From positions 186,001-250,000 of the forward strand of contig NZ_JACIEQ010000001.1 in assembly GCF_014196965.1 (NCBI RefSeq): a DNA stretch of 64,000 nucleotides, in the 5' to 3' direction. Source of the stretch: Actibacterium naphthalenivorans. Its GTDB lineage: Bacteria > Pseudomonadota > Alphaproteobacteria > Rhodobacterales > Rhodobacteraceae. The position numbers and the translations under genes are program-made. This document shows, piece by piece, positions 18,122 to 26,349 of this stretch. Position 1 is the stretch's first letter. Every line of letters begins with the position of its first letter. The notes under the pieces are model-generated. The model saw only the letters and a list, made by a program, of their open reading frames with translations. It did no database searches and was not told where the DNA came from.

Positions 18122-19198
18122 ATGTTCGAAGACCTCGGGTTCGAAACCCTGACCGCGCCGCAGGCCGCCATCTGGTTCGGCCTGATCCTGGGCGCCGCCT
18201 TCGGCCTGCTGGCCGAGATCACCGGCTTTTGCTTTCGCCGCACCGTCTCGGGCCCGGTGGCGGAGCGCCGCCCGGCGCTTGGCCTGTGGCTGGTCGCCGT
18301 GGTGGCCGCGCTGATCGGCACCCAGGGGGCGGTGGCCGCCGGGCTGATTTCTTTCGAAGAGCACCGGTTCTTCGCCGCCGATCTGCCGGTGCTGGCGATC
18401 ATCGCGGGCGGGCTGTTGTTCGGCGCCGGAATGGTGCTGACACGCGGCTGCGTCTCGCGCCTGACCGTTCTGACGGGCACCGGCAACCTGCGCGCGCTGC
18501 TGGTGCTGGTGGTCTTTGCCATCACCGCGCATGCCACGTTGAAAGGCGTACTGGCGCCGCTGCGCGTGGCGCTCGGGTCAGTCACGGTGCCGCTGCAAAG
18601 CGCCGGCCTGTCCGCCCTGCCCGGCGGGGCGTGGGTATGGACGGCGCTGCTGGCGCTTCCGGCGCTGGCCTATGCGGCACGCTCGGGCGTTTCGCCGCGC
18701 AAGGCGGCGCTGGCGGTGCCGCTCGGTCTGCTGGCGGCGATAGGCTGGGTCGGCACCGGCTTTGTGCTTTACGACGATTTCGACCCGATCGCGCTGGAAT
18801 CGCTCTCCTTCACCTCGACCGCCGCCGACACGCTGTTCTGGGGCATCGCGGCCACGTCGATCCCGGCGCGGTTCGGCGTGGGGCTGATCGGCGGGGTGCT
18901 GGCCGGCGCGCTGGTGGCATCCCTGCTGGGCGGGCGCTTCCGCTGGCAAAGCTTCGAGAGCCCGGCGCAAACCGGGCGCTACATGGCCGGCGCGCTGCTG
19001 ATGGGCGTGGGGGGTGTGCTGGCGGGCGGCTGCACCGTGGGCGCGGGCCTGTCGGGCATCCCGACGCTCAGCTTTGCCGCGCTTCTGGCGGTGCTGGCCA
19101 TCGCGGCGGGCGGCGTGATCGCCGACCGCGCGCTTACTCCATCTCGTGCCGGATCCGGCGGATCATCAGCCACACCCCCAGCACGACAAGCGGCGTGA
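18122..19198 (+). CDS. YeeE/YedE family sulfur-compound transporter
   Basis: The 358-residue membrane protein has about 9-10 hydrophobic segments and the internal two-fold arrangement of the YeeE/YedE (thiosulfate/sulfur transporter TsuA) family. Three cysteines characteristic of the family are present: C37 (ITGFCFRR), C110 (LTRGCVSRL) and C304 (AGGCTVGAG). In TsuA such cysteines relay thiosulfate through the membrane, so sulfur-compound uptake is the likely role. The start ATG at 18122 gives MFEDLGFETL; upstream in-frame codons are Arg/Pro-rich and unlikely coding. Unusually, the last 21 codons overlap the convergent DUF3422 gene by 65 bases, giving a low-complexity tail (PSRAGSGGSSATPPARQAA). 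Confidence 0.86.
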   Translation: MFEDLGFETLTAPQAAIWFGLILGAAFGLLAEITGFCFRRTVSGPVAERRPALGLWLVAVVAALIGTQGAVAAGLISFEEHRFFAADLPVLAIIAGGLLFGAGMVLTRGCVSRLTVLTGTGNLRALLVLVVFAITAHATLKGVLAPLRVALGSVTVPLQSAGLSALPGGAWVWTALLALPALAYAARSGVSPRKAALAVPLGLLAAIGWVGTGFVLYDDFDPIALESLSFTSTAADTLFWGIAATSIPARFGVGLIGGVLAGALVASLLGGRFRWQSFESPAQTGRYMAGALLMGVGGVLAGGCTVGAGLSGIPTLSFAALLAVLAIAAGGVIADRALTPSRAGSGGSSATPPARQAA

Positions 19199-20417
19199 GC
19201 ATCGCGGTCAGCATCCCCTTGCTCAGCCCCAGCGGCTCGGCAAGGGGATAGGCCATGTACGAGGCCAGGCTGACCGCATAATAGCTGATCGCGACGACGG
19301 ACAGCCCCTCGACCGTCTTTTGCAGGCGAAGCTGCAGATCAGCGCGCCGGTCCATGCTTTCGAGCAGCTTCTGGTTCTGGGCGGAACGATCCACATCCAC
19401 CTGGGTGCGCAACAACTCGCCCGCCCGGATCGCGCGTTCCGTCATCTCATGCAGCCGCCGTTCGGTGGATTTGACCGTGCGCATCGCCGGGTCGAACCGG
19501 CGCATCATGAATTCGCGGAAGGTCTGGCGCCCCTCGAACCGCGATTCGCGCATCACCTCGATCCGCTGATGCACGATCGCCTCATAGGCGGCGGTGGCAC
19601 CGAAGCGGAACTGCGACTGGGCGGTCATGTTCTCCAGCTCGGCAGAGATCGCCAGAAGCGCGTGCAGCGTTTCCTCGGGCGTATGGTCGCCGGTTTTGAG
19701 ATCGCCGACCAGCGTCACCAGCTTCGGGTCGATCGCGCCCATCTGCGCCGAAAGTTCGCGCGCGCGGGGCAGGCCCAACATCGACATCGCCTTGTAGGTC
19801 TCGATCTCGGTCAGGCGCTGCACGATGCGGCCAACGCGCCGCGCGCCCGTCTCGGGGCGCACGAACAGGGCAAAGCGCATGTGCCCGGCGCTGTCGATGC
19901 GAAAATCCGAGGCCATGACCGCGCTGTCATCCAGCACCCCCGAACAGGCCAGGCTTTCGGGCACGAACCAGTCGCCCAGACGGCGCACGATGCTTTCGTC
20001 GGGCTCGCGCAACTGCTCCATCCGGATCAGCGCAGAGGTGATGCGCAGGCCCGGCGCGGTGGCCAGCCAATCGTCGGGGAAAACCTCGAACGCGCTCGGA
20101 TCGAACGGGCGGTCGGCAACGCCATCGGTGAAGATCGTGTAGGTCACGAATTCCGTATGGCTTTCCCATTTCAGCTTGTGCCGCCCGATATCGCCGAAGA
20201 AATGGGTGGCGTCGGGCTGCGGATGCTGGGCGCCGAACCGGTCGAGCAGGTCGAGCAGATGCGCGCGGTCTGCGCCCCGGTCGCGGTTGGCGGCGTCATG
20301 GGGGCGCTTTATCGCCAGATAGGCGGCGTGGCACGGCGTTTCCAGCGCCGGGAACGGGCGCGCGTGCAGCTCGTTGGCCATCATGTAGCGCAGCGGGTGG
20401 TCTTCGATCGGGCTCAT
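19134..20417 (-). CDS. DUF3422 family membrane-anchored protein
   Basis: The 427-residue protein starts with the family hallmark DHPLRYMMANELHARPFP and ends in two transmembrane helices (about residues 375-395 and 400-420) followed by RRIRHEME. Between them is a long, largely helical cytoplasmic region with a coiled-coil-like stretch (about 310-370, FDPAMRTVKSTERRLHEM and ERAIRAGELLRTQVDVDR). DUF3422 has no assigned biochemical role. The ATG at 20417 is used because the conserved motif begins 6 residues later; an upstream in-frame extension looks non-native. The 3' end overlaps the convergent transporter gene. Confidence 0.85.
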   Translation of the reverse strand: MSPIEDHPLRYMMANELHARPFPALETPCHAAYLAIKRPHDAANRDRGADRAHLLDLLDRFGAQHPQPDATHFFGDIGRHKLKWESHTEFVTYTIFTDGVADRPFDPSAFEVFPDDWLATAPGLRITSALIRMEQLREPDESIVRRLGDWFVPESLACSGVLDDSAVMASDFRIDSAGHMRFALFVRPETGARRVGRIVQRLTEIETYKAMSMLGLPRARELSAQMGAIDPKLVTLVGDLKTGDHTPEETLHALLAISAELENMTAQSQFRFGATAAYEAIVHQRIEVMRESRFEGRQTFREFMMRRFDPAMRTVKSTERRLHEMTERAIRAGELLRTQVDVDRSAQNQKLLESMDRRADLQLRLQKTVEGLSVVAISYYAVSLASYMAYPLAEPLGLSKGMLTAMLTPLVVLGVWLMIRRIRHEME

Positions 20418-20529
20418 GCCGGTGCCTTCTGAAACGTCCCCAGACCCTACCCGGAAACGCGCCCGTGTAAACATAAACATTCAACAAAAACCATATGTTG
20501 AACGCATACAATGGCACACTGCGGCGGGA

Positions 20530-21747
20530 TCAGCCGGATTTGGGCGGAGCCTTCTCGCGCCGTGTACGCGCGATCAGCATGAACCCGGCAAGGCCCAGAA
20601 ACGCCAGCCCGGCGCTGGCCCAGAAGGTCGCCGCCGGGCCGGGCCCGGCCCACAGAACGCCGGCCAGCAGGCTGGCCAGAAACAGCGCCACGCCGCTTGT
20701 CAGGTTGAAGACGCCGAAGGCGGTGGCGCGCAGCTCGACCGGGGCGCTGTCGGCCACCAGCGCCGACAACAGCCCCTGTGTCAGGCCCAGATGCAGCCCC
20801 CAAAGCGCCGCGCCGATGAAAACCGCCGCCACGCCCTGCGCCATGGCCAGCACCACATCCGATACCACCAGCGCCGCGAACCCCAGCATCAGCAGCCCGC
20901 GCTTGCCGATCCCGTCGGACAGCACCCCGACCGGATAGGCCGAGGCCGAGGAGACCAGATTGATGATCACCAGGATCATCGGCGCGAGGGCCAGGGCAAG
21001 CCCCTGCTCCTCGGCCCGCAGGATGATGAATGCCTCGGTGAACCGGGCCAGCGTCATCACCCCGCCCAACGCCACCACACCCCAGAACAGCGGCCCCATC
21101 CGCGACAGCATCTTGCGGTCGATCGGGGTGCGCACCGGGGCGGCGGCCGGGGCGCGCTCTGGCTCGCGCACGAAGGTAACGAGCAGGAAAACCGCGATGC
21201 AGCCGGGCACAAGCGCGACCCAGAACACCAGCCGGAAGTTATCGGAAAACAGCGCCATCAGCGCCATCGCCAGCAGCGGCCCGACAAAAGCGCCGATATT
21301 GTCGAGCGACTGGCGCAGGCCATAGGCCGCGCCGCGCTTGTCGGGCGGGGCCAGATCGCCGACCAGCGCATCGCGCGGCGCCCCGCGGATACCCTTGCCG
21401 ATCCGGTCGGAAAACCGCGCGCCCAGCACCCAGCCCGCCGTGGGCGCCAGCGCGAAGATCGGCTTTGACAGGGTGCCCAGCCCGTAGCCCAGAATGGTCA
21501 GCGGCTTGCGCTTGCCCATCCTGTCGCTCAGCGCGCCGGAAAACAGCTTGGTGATATTGGCCGTGGCCTCGCCGATCCCCTCGATCAGGCCGACGGTCAC
21601 GGTGCTGGCCCCAAGGACCGTCACCAGAAACACCGGCAGCAGCCCGTGGATCATCTCGGAGGAGATATCCATCAGCATGCTCACAAAGCCCAGCGCCCAG
21701 ATACTGCGCGGAAGGCCGCGCCAGTTGCCCTTGTCACCGTCGGTCAT
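20530..21747 (-). CDS. MFS transporter
   Basis: The 405-residue protein has 12 predicted transmembrane helices and major facilitator features: the loop 2-3 motif (GALSDRMGKRKPLTILGYGLG) and the conserved RFSDRIGKGIRGAPRDALVGD between helices 4 and 5. This latter motif is typical of an uncharacterised bacterial MFS group annotated as inner-membrane transporters. The substrate cannot be told from sequence. It is a single gene, 112 bases beyond the DUF3422 start on the same strand, and is separated from pntB by a strong terminator. Confidence 0.87.
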   Translation of the reverse strand: MTDGDKGNWRGLPRSIWALGFVSMLMDISSEMIHGLLPVFLVTVLGASTVTVGLIEGIGEATANITKLFSGALSDRMGKRKPLTILGYGLGTLSKPIFALAPTAGWVLGARFSDRIGKGIRGAPRDALVGDLAPPDKRGAAYGLRQSLDNIGAFVGPLLAMALMALFSDNFRLVFWVALVPGCIAVFLLVTFVREPERAPAAAPVRTPIDRKMLSRMGPLFWGVVALGGVMTLARFTEAFIILRAEEQGLALALAPMILVIINLVSSASAYPVGVLSDGIGKRGLLMLGFAALVVSDVVLAMAQGVAAVFIGAALWGLHLGLTQGLLSALVADSAPVELRATAFGVFNLTSGVALFLASLLAGVLWAGPGPAATFWASAGLAFLGLAGFMLIARTRREKAPPKSG

Positions 21748-21804
21748 GCTGCCCCCTTTGCGTTACGGCAAACGCTAGGCCCGCCGCGGCCACCGGGCAA
21801 CAAG

Positions 21805-21832
21805 AAAGCCCCGGCGCAACGGCCGGGGCTTT
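21805..21832 (-). terminator. Intrinsic terminator of the pntAB operon
   Basis: An 11-bp perfect stem (AAAGCCCCGGC, 21805-21815; GCCGGGGCTTT, 21822-21832) with a 6-base loop lies 20 bases after the pntB stop. On the minus strand the stem is followed by CTTTCTT-like sequence. It also faces the MFS gene start, giving clean separation. Confidence 0.85.
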
Positions 21833-21851
21833 GGTTTTCGCGCGCTGCCGG

Positions 21852-23285
21852 TTACTGGATCAGCGTCAGCAGCTTGTCGATGCTGGCCTTGGCGTCGCCA
21901 TAGAACATGCGCGTGTTTTCCTTGTAGAACAGCGGGTTCTCGATGCCCGAATAGCCCGTGCCCTGGCCGCGCTTGCTGACGAACACCTGTTTCGCCTTCC
22001 AGCATTCCAGCACCGGCATGCCGGCAATGGGGCTGTTGGGGTCTTCCTGCGCCGCCGGGTTCACGATGTCGTTGGAACCGATGACGATCGCCACATCCGT
22101 GTCCGGGAAATCGTCGTTGATCTCGTCCATCTCCAGCACGATGTCATAGGGCACCCGCGCCTCGGCCAGCAGCACGTTCATGTGGCCGGGCAGACGCCCC
22201 GCCACCGGGTGGATGGCAAAGCGCACCTCCTTGCCCTTGGCGCGCAGCCGCTTGGTCAGCTCGGATACCGATTGCTGCGCCTGCGCCACCGCCATGCCGT
22301 AGCCGGGGATGATGATGATGCTGTCGGCCTCGTCCAGCGCCGTTGCCACGCCTTCGGCGTCGATCGCGATCTGCTCGCCCTCGACCTCCATCGCCGGTCC
22401 CGCCGCGCCGCCGAAGCCGCCCAGAATGACCGAGATGAAGCTGCGGTTCATCGCCTTGCACATGATGTACGACAGGATCGCGCCCGAAGAGCCCACCAGC
22501 GCGCCCACCACGATCAGCAGATCGTTGCCAAGGCTGAAGCCGATGGCCGCCGCCGCCCAGCCGGAATAGCTGTTGAGCATCGACACCACCACCGGCATGT
22601 CGGCGCCGCCGATACCCATGATCAGGTGATAGCCGATGAACAGTGCGGCCAGCGTCATCAGGAACAGCGGGAAAAAGCCGCCGGTGTTGAAGTACCAGAT
22701 CAGGCACAGCACCGAAAGCGCCGCGGCGCCCGCGTTCAGCATATGCCCGCCCGGCAGTTTGGTCGCGGCCGAGCCGACCTTGCCCGCCAGCTTGCCATAG
22801 GCGATGACAGAGCCGGTGAAGGTCACGGCACCGATGAAGATGCCCAGAAACAGCTCGACCCGCAGGATGTTGACCTCGACCGAGGTCTTGTGCGCCAGCA
22901 GGGCTGCAAAGCCGTCCAGCCCTTGGCGGGCGGCATCGTCCATCGCCAGCACGCGGCCCAGTTCGATATGGGCGACATAGCCCACGAACACCGCCGCGAG
23001 ACCGACCAGAGAGTGCATCGCCGCAACAAGCTGCGGCATCTCTGTCATCTGGACGCGTTGCGCCACGACATAGCCGATCGCGCCGCCGGCGGCGATCAGG
23101 ATGACCGACAGCAGCCACAGGCCCGAGCCGGGTCCGATCAGCGTTGCCAGCACCGCCAGCGCCATGCCGGCGATCCCGTACCAGACCGCGCGCTTGGCGC
23201 TTTCCTGCCCCGACAGGCCGCCGAGCGACAGGATGAACAGAACAGCCGCGACAACATAGGCGGCAGTGGTGAATCCGAATTCCAT
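21852..23285 (-). CDS. pntB: NAD(P) transhydrogenase subunit beta
   Basis: PntB is the membrane and NADP(H)-binding part of the proton-translocating transhydrogenase, which reduces NADP+ with NADH using the proton gradient. The 477-residue protein has nine hydrophobic helices (about 1-270) and the C-terminal dIII Rossmann domain ([18 protein letters not shown] around residue 320; [26 protein letters not shown] near the end). The ATG at 23285 ([11 protein letters not shown]) is chosen over an upstream start. It follows pntA by 13 bases. Confidence 0.97.
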   Translation of the reverse strand: MEFGFTTAAYVVAAVLFILSLGGLSGQESAKRAVWYGIAGMALAVLATLIGPGSGLWLLSVILIAAGGAIGYVVAQRVQMTEMPQLVAAMHSLVGLAAVFVGYVAHIELGRVLAMDDAARQGLDGFAALLAHKTSVEVNILRVELFLGIFIGAVTFTGSVIAYGKLAGKVGSAATKLPGGHMLNAGAAALSVLCLIWYFNTGGFFPLFLMTLAALFIGYHLIMGIGGADMPVVVSMLNSYSGWAAAAIGFSLGNDLLIVVGALVGSSGAILSYIMCKAMNRSFISVILGGFGGAAGPAMEVEGEQIAIDAEGVATALDEADSIIIIPGYGMAVAQAQQSVSELTKRLRAKGKEVRFAIHPVAGRLPGHMNVLLAEARVPYDIVLEMDEINDDFPDTDVAIVIGSNDIVNPAAQEDPNSPIAGMPVLECWKAKQVFVSKRGQGTGYSGIENPLFYKENTRMFYGDAKASIDKLLTLIQ

Positions 23286-23298
23286 GGTCCCGGCCTCC

Positions 23299-24870
23299 TT
23301 AAGATTTCTGGAACATGGCAAGCATGCGCCGGGTTACGAGGAAGCCGCCGAAGATGTTGATCCCGGCCATGAAGACCGACAGCGCCGCCAGAATGATCAC
23401 CAGCGCCGAATCCGATCCGATCTGCATCAGGGCCCCCAGGATGATGATCGACGAAATCGCGTTGGTGACCGCCATCAAGGGCGTGTGCAGGCTGTGGCTG
23501 ACGTTCCAGATCACCTGGAAGCCCACGAACACCGCCAGCACGAACACGATGAAATGCTGCATGAAGCTGGCCGGGGCCACCAGCCCCACCCCCAGGATCA
23601 GCGCGGCACCCACCACCAGCAGCGTGACCTGCTGTTTGGTCTGCGCCTTGAAGGCGGCAACCTCCTGCGCGCGCTTTTCTTCCGGCGTCAGCTCCTTGAC
23701 CGCTTCCTTGGGCTTGGCGGCAATCGCCTTCACCTTCGGCGGCGGCGGCGGGAAGGTGATTTCGCCGTCATAGGTGACCGTCGCGCCGCGGATCACGTCA
23801 TCTTCCATGTTATGCACGACCTGCCCGTCTTTTTCGGGCGTCAAATCGAACATCATGTGGCGGATGTTGTTGCCATAAAGCGTGGAGGCCTGCGCGGCCA
23901 TCCGGCTGGGGAAATCGGTATAGCCGACGATGGTCACACCGTTTTCGCTGACAACCTTCTGATCCTTGACGGTCAGATCGCAGTTGCCACCCTTTTCGGC
24001 GGCAAGATCGATCACGACCGAGCCCGGCTTCATCGCCGCGACCATGTCTTCGAGCCACAGCTTGGGCGCATCGCGGCCCGGGATCAGCGCCGTGGTGATG
24101 ACGATATCCATGTCGGGGGCCAGCTCGCGGAATTTCTCGAGCTGCTTTTCGCGGAACTCGGGCGAGGAAGGCGCGGCATAGCCGCCCGTCGCCGCGCCGT
24201 CCTGCGCGGCCTCCTCGAAATCGAGGAACACGAAATTCGCACCCATCGATTCGATCTGCTCGGCCACTTCGGGGCGCACGTCGAAGGCATAGACGATCGC
24301 GCCCAGCGAGGTCGCCGTGCCGATCGCGGCGAGGCCCGCCACGCCAGCGCCCACCACCAGAACCTTGGCCGGGGGCACCTTGCCCGCCGCCGTCACCTGG
24401 CCGGTGAAGAAGCGGCCAAAGTTGTTGCCGGCCTCGATCACCGCGCGGTAACCCGCGATATTGGCCATCGACGACAGCGCGTCCATCTTCTGCGCACGGG
24501 AAATGCGCGGCACCATGTCCATGGCGATCACATTGGCGCCCTTGGATTTGCACAGCTCCAGCAGCGCCTCGTTCTGCGCCGGCCAGAAGAAGGAAATCAG
24601 CGTCTGCCCCTTGGTCAGGCGCTTGGCCTCGGTCTCGTTGGGCTCGCGCACCTTGATGACGATATCCACCGCTTTCCAAAGTGCGGCGGGCGTCTTGATG
24701 ATCTCGACCCCGGCTTGCGCATAGGCGTCATCGGAAAAACCCGCCGCTGCCCCCGCTCCGGTTTCAATTGCACAGTCATACCCCAGCTTCTGAAGCTGAA
24801 GGGCGCTCTCCGGGGTCATCGCAACGCGCGCTTCCCCTTCGAATACCTCCTTCGGTGCCCCGATTTTCAC
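23299..24870 (-). CDS. pntA: NAD(P) transhydrogenase subunit alpha (fused PntAA-PntAB form)
   Basis: PntA binds NAD(H) and supplies part of the proton channel. The 523-residue protein has the dI domain ([40 protein letters not shown] around residue 170; [20 protein letters not shown]) followed by a charged Pro/Ala/Lys linker (about 385-410, [19 protein letters not shown]) and three to four transmembrane helices (about 420-515). It is the fused form; in some Rhodobacteraceae relatives and Rhodospirillum the two halves are separate genes. The start codon is GTG (24868-24870), giving the canonical N-terminus. Confidence 0.97.
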   Translation of the reverse strand: MKIGAPKEVFEGEARVAMTPESALQLQKLGYDCAIETGAGAAAGFSDDAYAQAGVEIIKTPAALWKAVDIVIKVREPNETEAKRLTKGQTLISFFWPAQNEALLELCKSKGANVIAMDMVPRISRAQKMDALSSMANIAGYRAVIEAGNNFGRFFTGQVTAAGKVPPAKVLVVGAGVAGLAAIGTATSLGAIVYAFDVRPEVAEQIESMGANFVFLDFEEAAQDGAATGGYAAPSSPEFREKQLEKFRELAPDMDIVITTALIPGRDAPKLWLEDMVAAMKPGSVVIDLAAEKGGNCDLTVKDQKVVSENGVTIVGYTDFPSRMAAQASTLYGNNIRHMMFDLTPEKDGQVVHNMEDDVIRGATVTYDGEITFPPPPPKVKAIAAKPKEAVKELTPEEKRAQEVAAFKAQTKQQVTLLVVGAALILGVGLVAPASFMQHFIVFVLAVFVGFQVIWNVSHSLHTPLMAVTNAISSIIILGALMQIGSDSALVIILAALSVFMAGINIFGGFLVTRRMLAMFQKS

Positions 24871-24927
24871 GTCCTCAATCCCTCTCTATCCGGCCCGGCC
24901 GAACCTTTACCCTAAAAGACGCCAGAC

Positions 24928-24956
24928 TATTACCATTGCGTAACATTATTTCACAA
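24928..24956 (-). promoter_or_regulatory. Candidate sigma-70 promoter of pntAB
   Basis: On the minus strand TTGTGA (24956-24951) and GTAATA (24933-24928) are separated by 17 bases in an AT-rich patch. The start point would be near 24920, giving a leader of about 50 bases before the GTG. The -35 box matches the consensus in 4 of 6 positions, the -10 box less well. Confidence 0.35.
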
Positions 24957-24995
24957 GCATATCGGTGTTGATTTTCGATCCTGTCGTTTCGCGGC

Positions 24996-25475
24996 CTACA
25001 ACCAGCGTCGCACACGCGCGGCATAGCTGTCGAAGGCGGCGCCGAACTCCTGCCGGATCCGGACCTCCTCGCCCCGGATGAACCGCTTCTCGATCAGCGC
25101 CATGAAGGCCGGGATCAGCACCAGGCTCAGCCCCGCGTCCCAGCGCAGGATCAGCCCGCCCAGGATCAGCGCATCGCCCAGATAGATCGGATTGCGTGTC
25201 AGCCGGTAGATGCCGCCCCGCACCAGCGTTCCGGGGGTTCTGCGAGGGATGACCGTGGTGCGATTGCCAAGGAACTGCGCCACGGCCGCGACCCCGATCA
25301 ACAGACCCGCGCCGATCAGAACGGCGCCCAGCGCATCGGCCCAGCCGCCGAACCGGAAAACCGGAAGCCAGCGCGCCTGCCCCCAGGCCAGCCCGCCGAA
25401 CAGCGCCAGCCACATCGGCGGAAGGTCGATCCATCGCAGCACGAAACGTATCAATTCGCGGTTCCCCGAAGTCAT
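24996..25475 (-). CDS. Isoprenylcysteine/phospholipid methyltransferase-family membrane protein
   Basis: The 159-residue protein has four or five hydrophobic helices and the SAM-binding signature of the ICMT/PEMT family: RTPGTLVRGGIYRLTRNPIYLGDALI (around residues 85-110) and a C-terminal EKRFIRGEEVRIRQEFGAAF, containing the Glu-Glu motif. These are integral-membrane methyltransferases, acting on lipids or thiols; the acceptor here is unknown. The ATG at 25475 begins before the first helix and gives a normal length. It sits upstream of pntA on the same strand but with 125 bases and a candidate promoter between. Confidence 0.82.
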   Translation of the reverse strand: MTSGNRELIRFVLRWIDLPPMWLALFGGLAWGQARWLPVFRFGGWADALGAVLIGAGLLIGVAAVAQFLGNRTTVIPRRTPGTLVRGGIYRLTRNPIYLGDALILGGLILRWDAGLSLVLIPAFMALIEKRFIRGEEVRIRQEFGAAFDSYAARVRRWL

Positions 25476-25590
25476 TGCCTCGCGACTAGGCAATGCGGGG
25501 CCGTGATTTGCAAGCCCCCGGCGGGCCGCCGCGCCGCATTGACCAGGGCGCGCGCGGGTGGTTCTGATCGGCGCGGAAAGGACCCGCGCC

Positions 25591-26067
25591 ATGCCCCCCT
25601 ACCAGATCCGCCACGTCCACCCCGGCGACGGCCCCGCCGCACACCATGTCCTGCATGCCGCGGTGCATCAGGGGGCGGCCGCGTTCTATAGCGCGGCAGA
25701 GCGGGCCGCCTGGGCCCCCGACGGCCCGCCCGCCCCGGATTGGGAGCCGCGGCTGCTGTCCGGTCACACGCTGGTGGCCGAAGACCGGGCCGGCGCGATG
25801 ATCGGATTCATGACGCTGGGCCATGACGGGTTTCTCGATTTCGCCTATGTCGCACCGGGCTGGATGGGCAAGGGCGTCGGCGATGCGCTTTATGCCGCTC
25901 TCGAACCGATCGCGCGCGCAGCCGGGCTGCGGGTGCTCAGCACCGAGGCCAGCCATCTGGCGCGGCGGTTCTTTCACCGCCACGGCTGGGCAACCGTGGC
26001 GCGGCAAAGCGCGATCCGTGATGGCGTGGCAATCACCAACTTCCGTATGGAATGCCCCCTGCCCTGA
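25591..26067 (+). CDS. GNAT-family N-acetyltransferase
   Basis: The 158-residue protein has the GNAT fold: an N-terminal YQIRHVHPGDGPAAHHVLHA, a core beta-strand pair (HTLVAEDRAGAMIGFMTLG; FLDFAYVAPGWMGKGVGDAL) with the acetyl-CoA pyrophosphate-binding loop GWMGKGVGDAL (Q/R-x-x-G-x-G/A variant), and the C-terminal LARRFFHRHGWATV. The substrate is unknown. The ATG at 25591 is preferred over an upstream in-frame start because the fold begins at once. It is divergent from the methyltransferase gene and stands alone. Confidence 0.85.
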   Translation: MPPYQIRHVHPGDGPAAHHVLHAAVHQGAAAFYSAAERAAWAPDGPPAPDWEPRLLSGHTLVAEDRAGAMIGFMTLGHDGFLDFAYVAPGWMGKGVGDALYAALEPIARAAGLRVLSTEASHLARRFFHRHGWATVARQSAIRDGVAITNFRMECPLP

Positions 26068-26349
26068 TTTCGCCACGATATCGCCCCGCGCGTGTCACGG
26101 CCCCAGCAAAACCCGGCCTCACTAATTCTTTAGTCACTGGCGATAGCAAGAAACGTGTGAAGGGCTTTGCCGCGCTTCGCAGGGTGCCCGCACGGGTGCT
26201 CGAACAGGAAATATGAGGCACAGCAACCGGGGCAAGGCACGGGGGCGCAGGGGACACGGGCACGGGCAACCGCCCGCTTGGGAAGGAACGCAACTCCTTT
26301 CATCTCCAACGCGCCTTTCCTCCTCCCGCGTGGTACCGAGTGGAGACAG

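Noticed and set aside
18137-18149. T-loop-like GGTTCGAAACC suggesting a tRNA
   Set aside because: It lies inside the first codons of the YedE-like gene (LGFETL) with no cloverleaf stems on either side.
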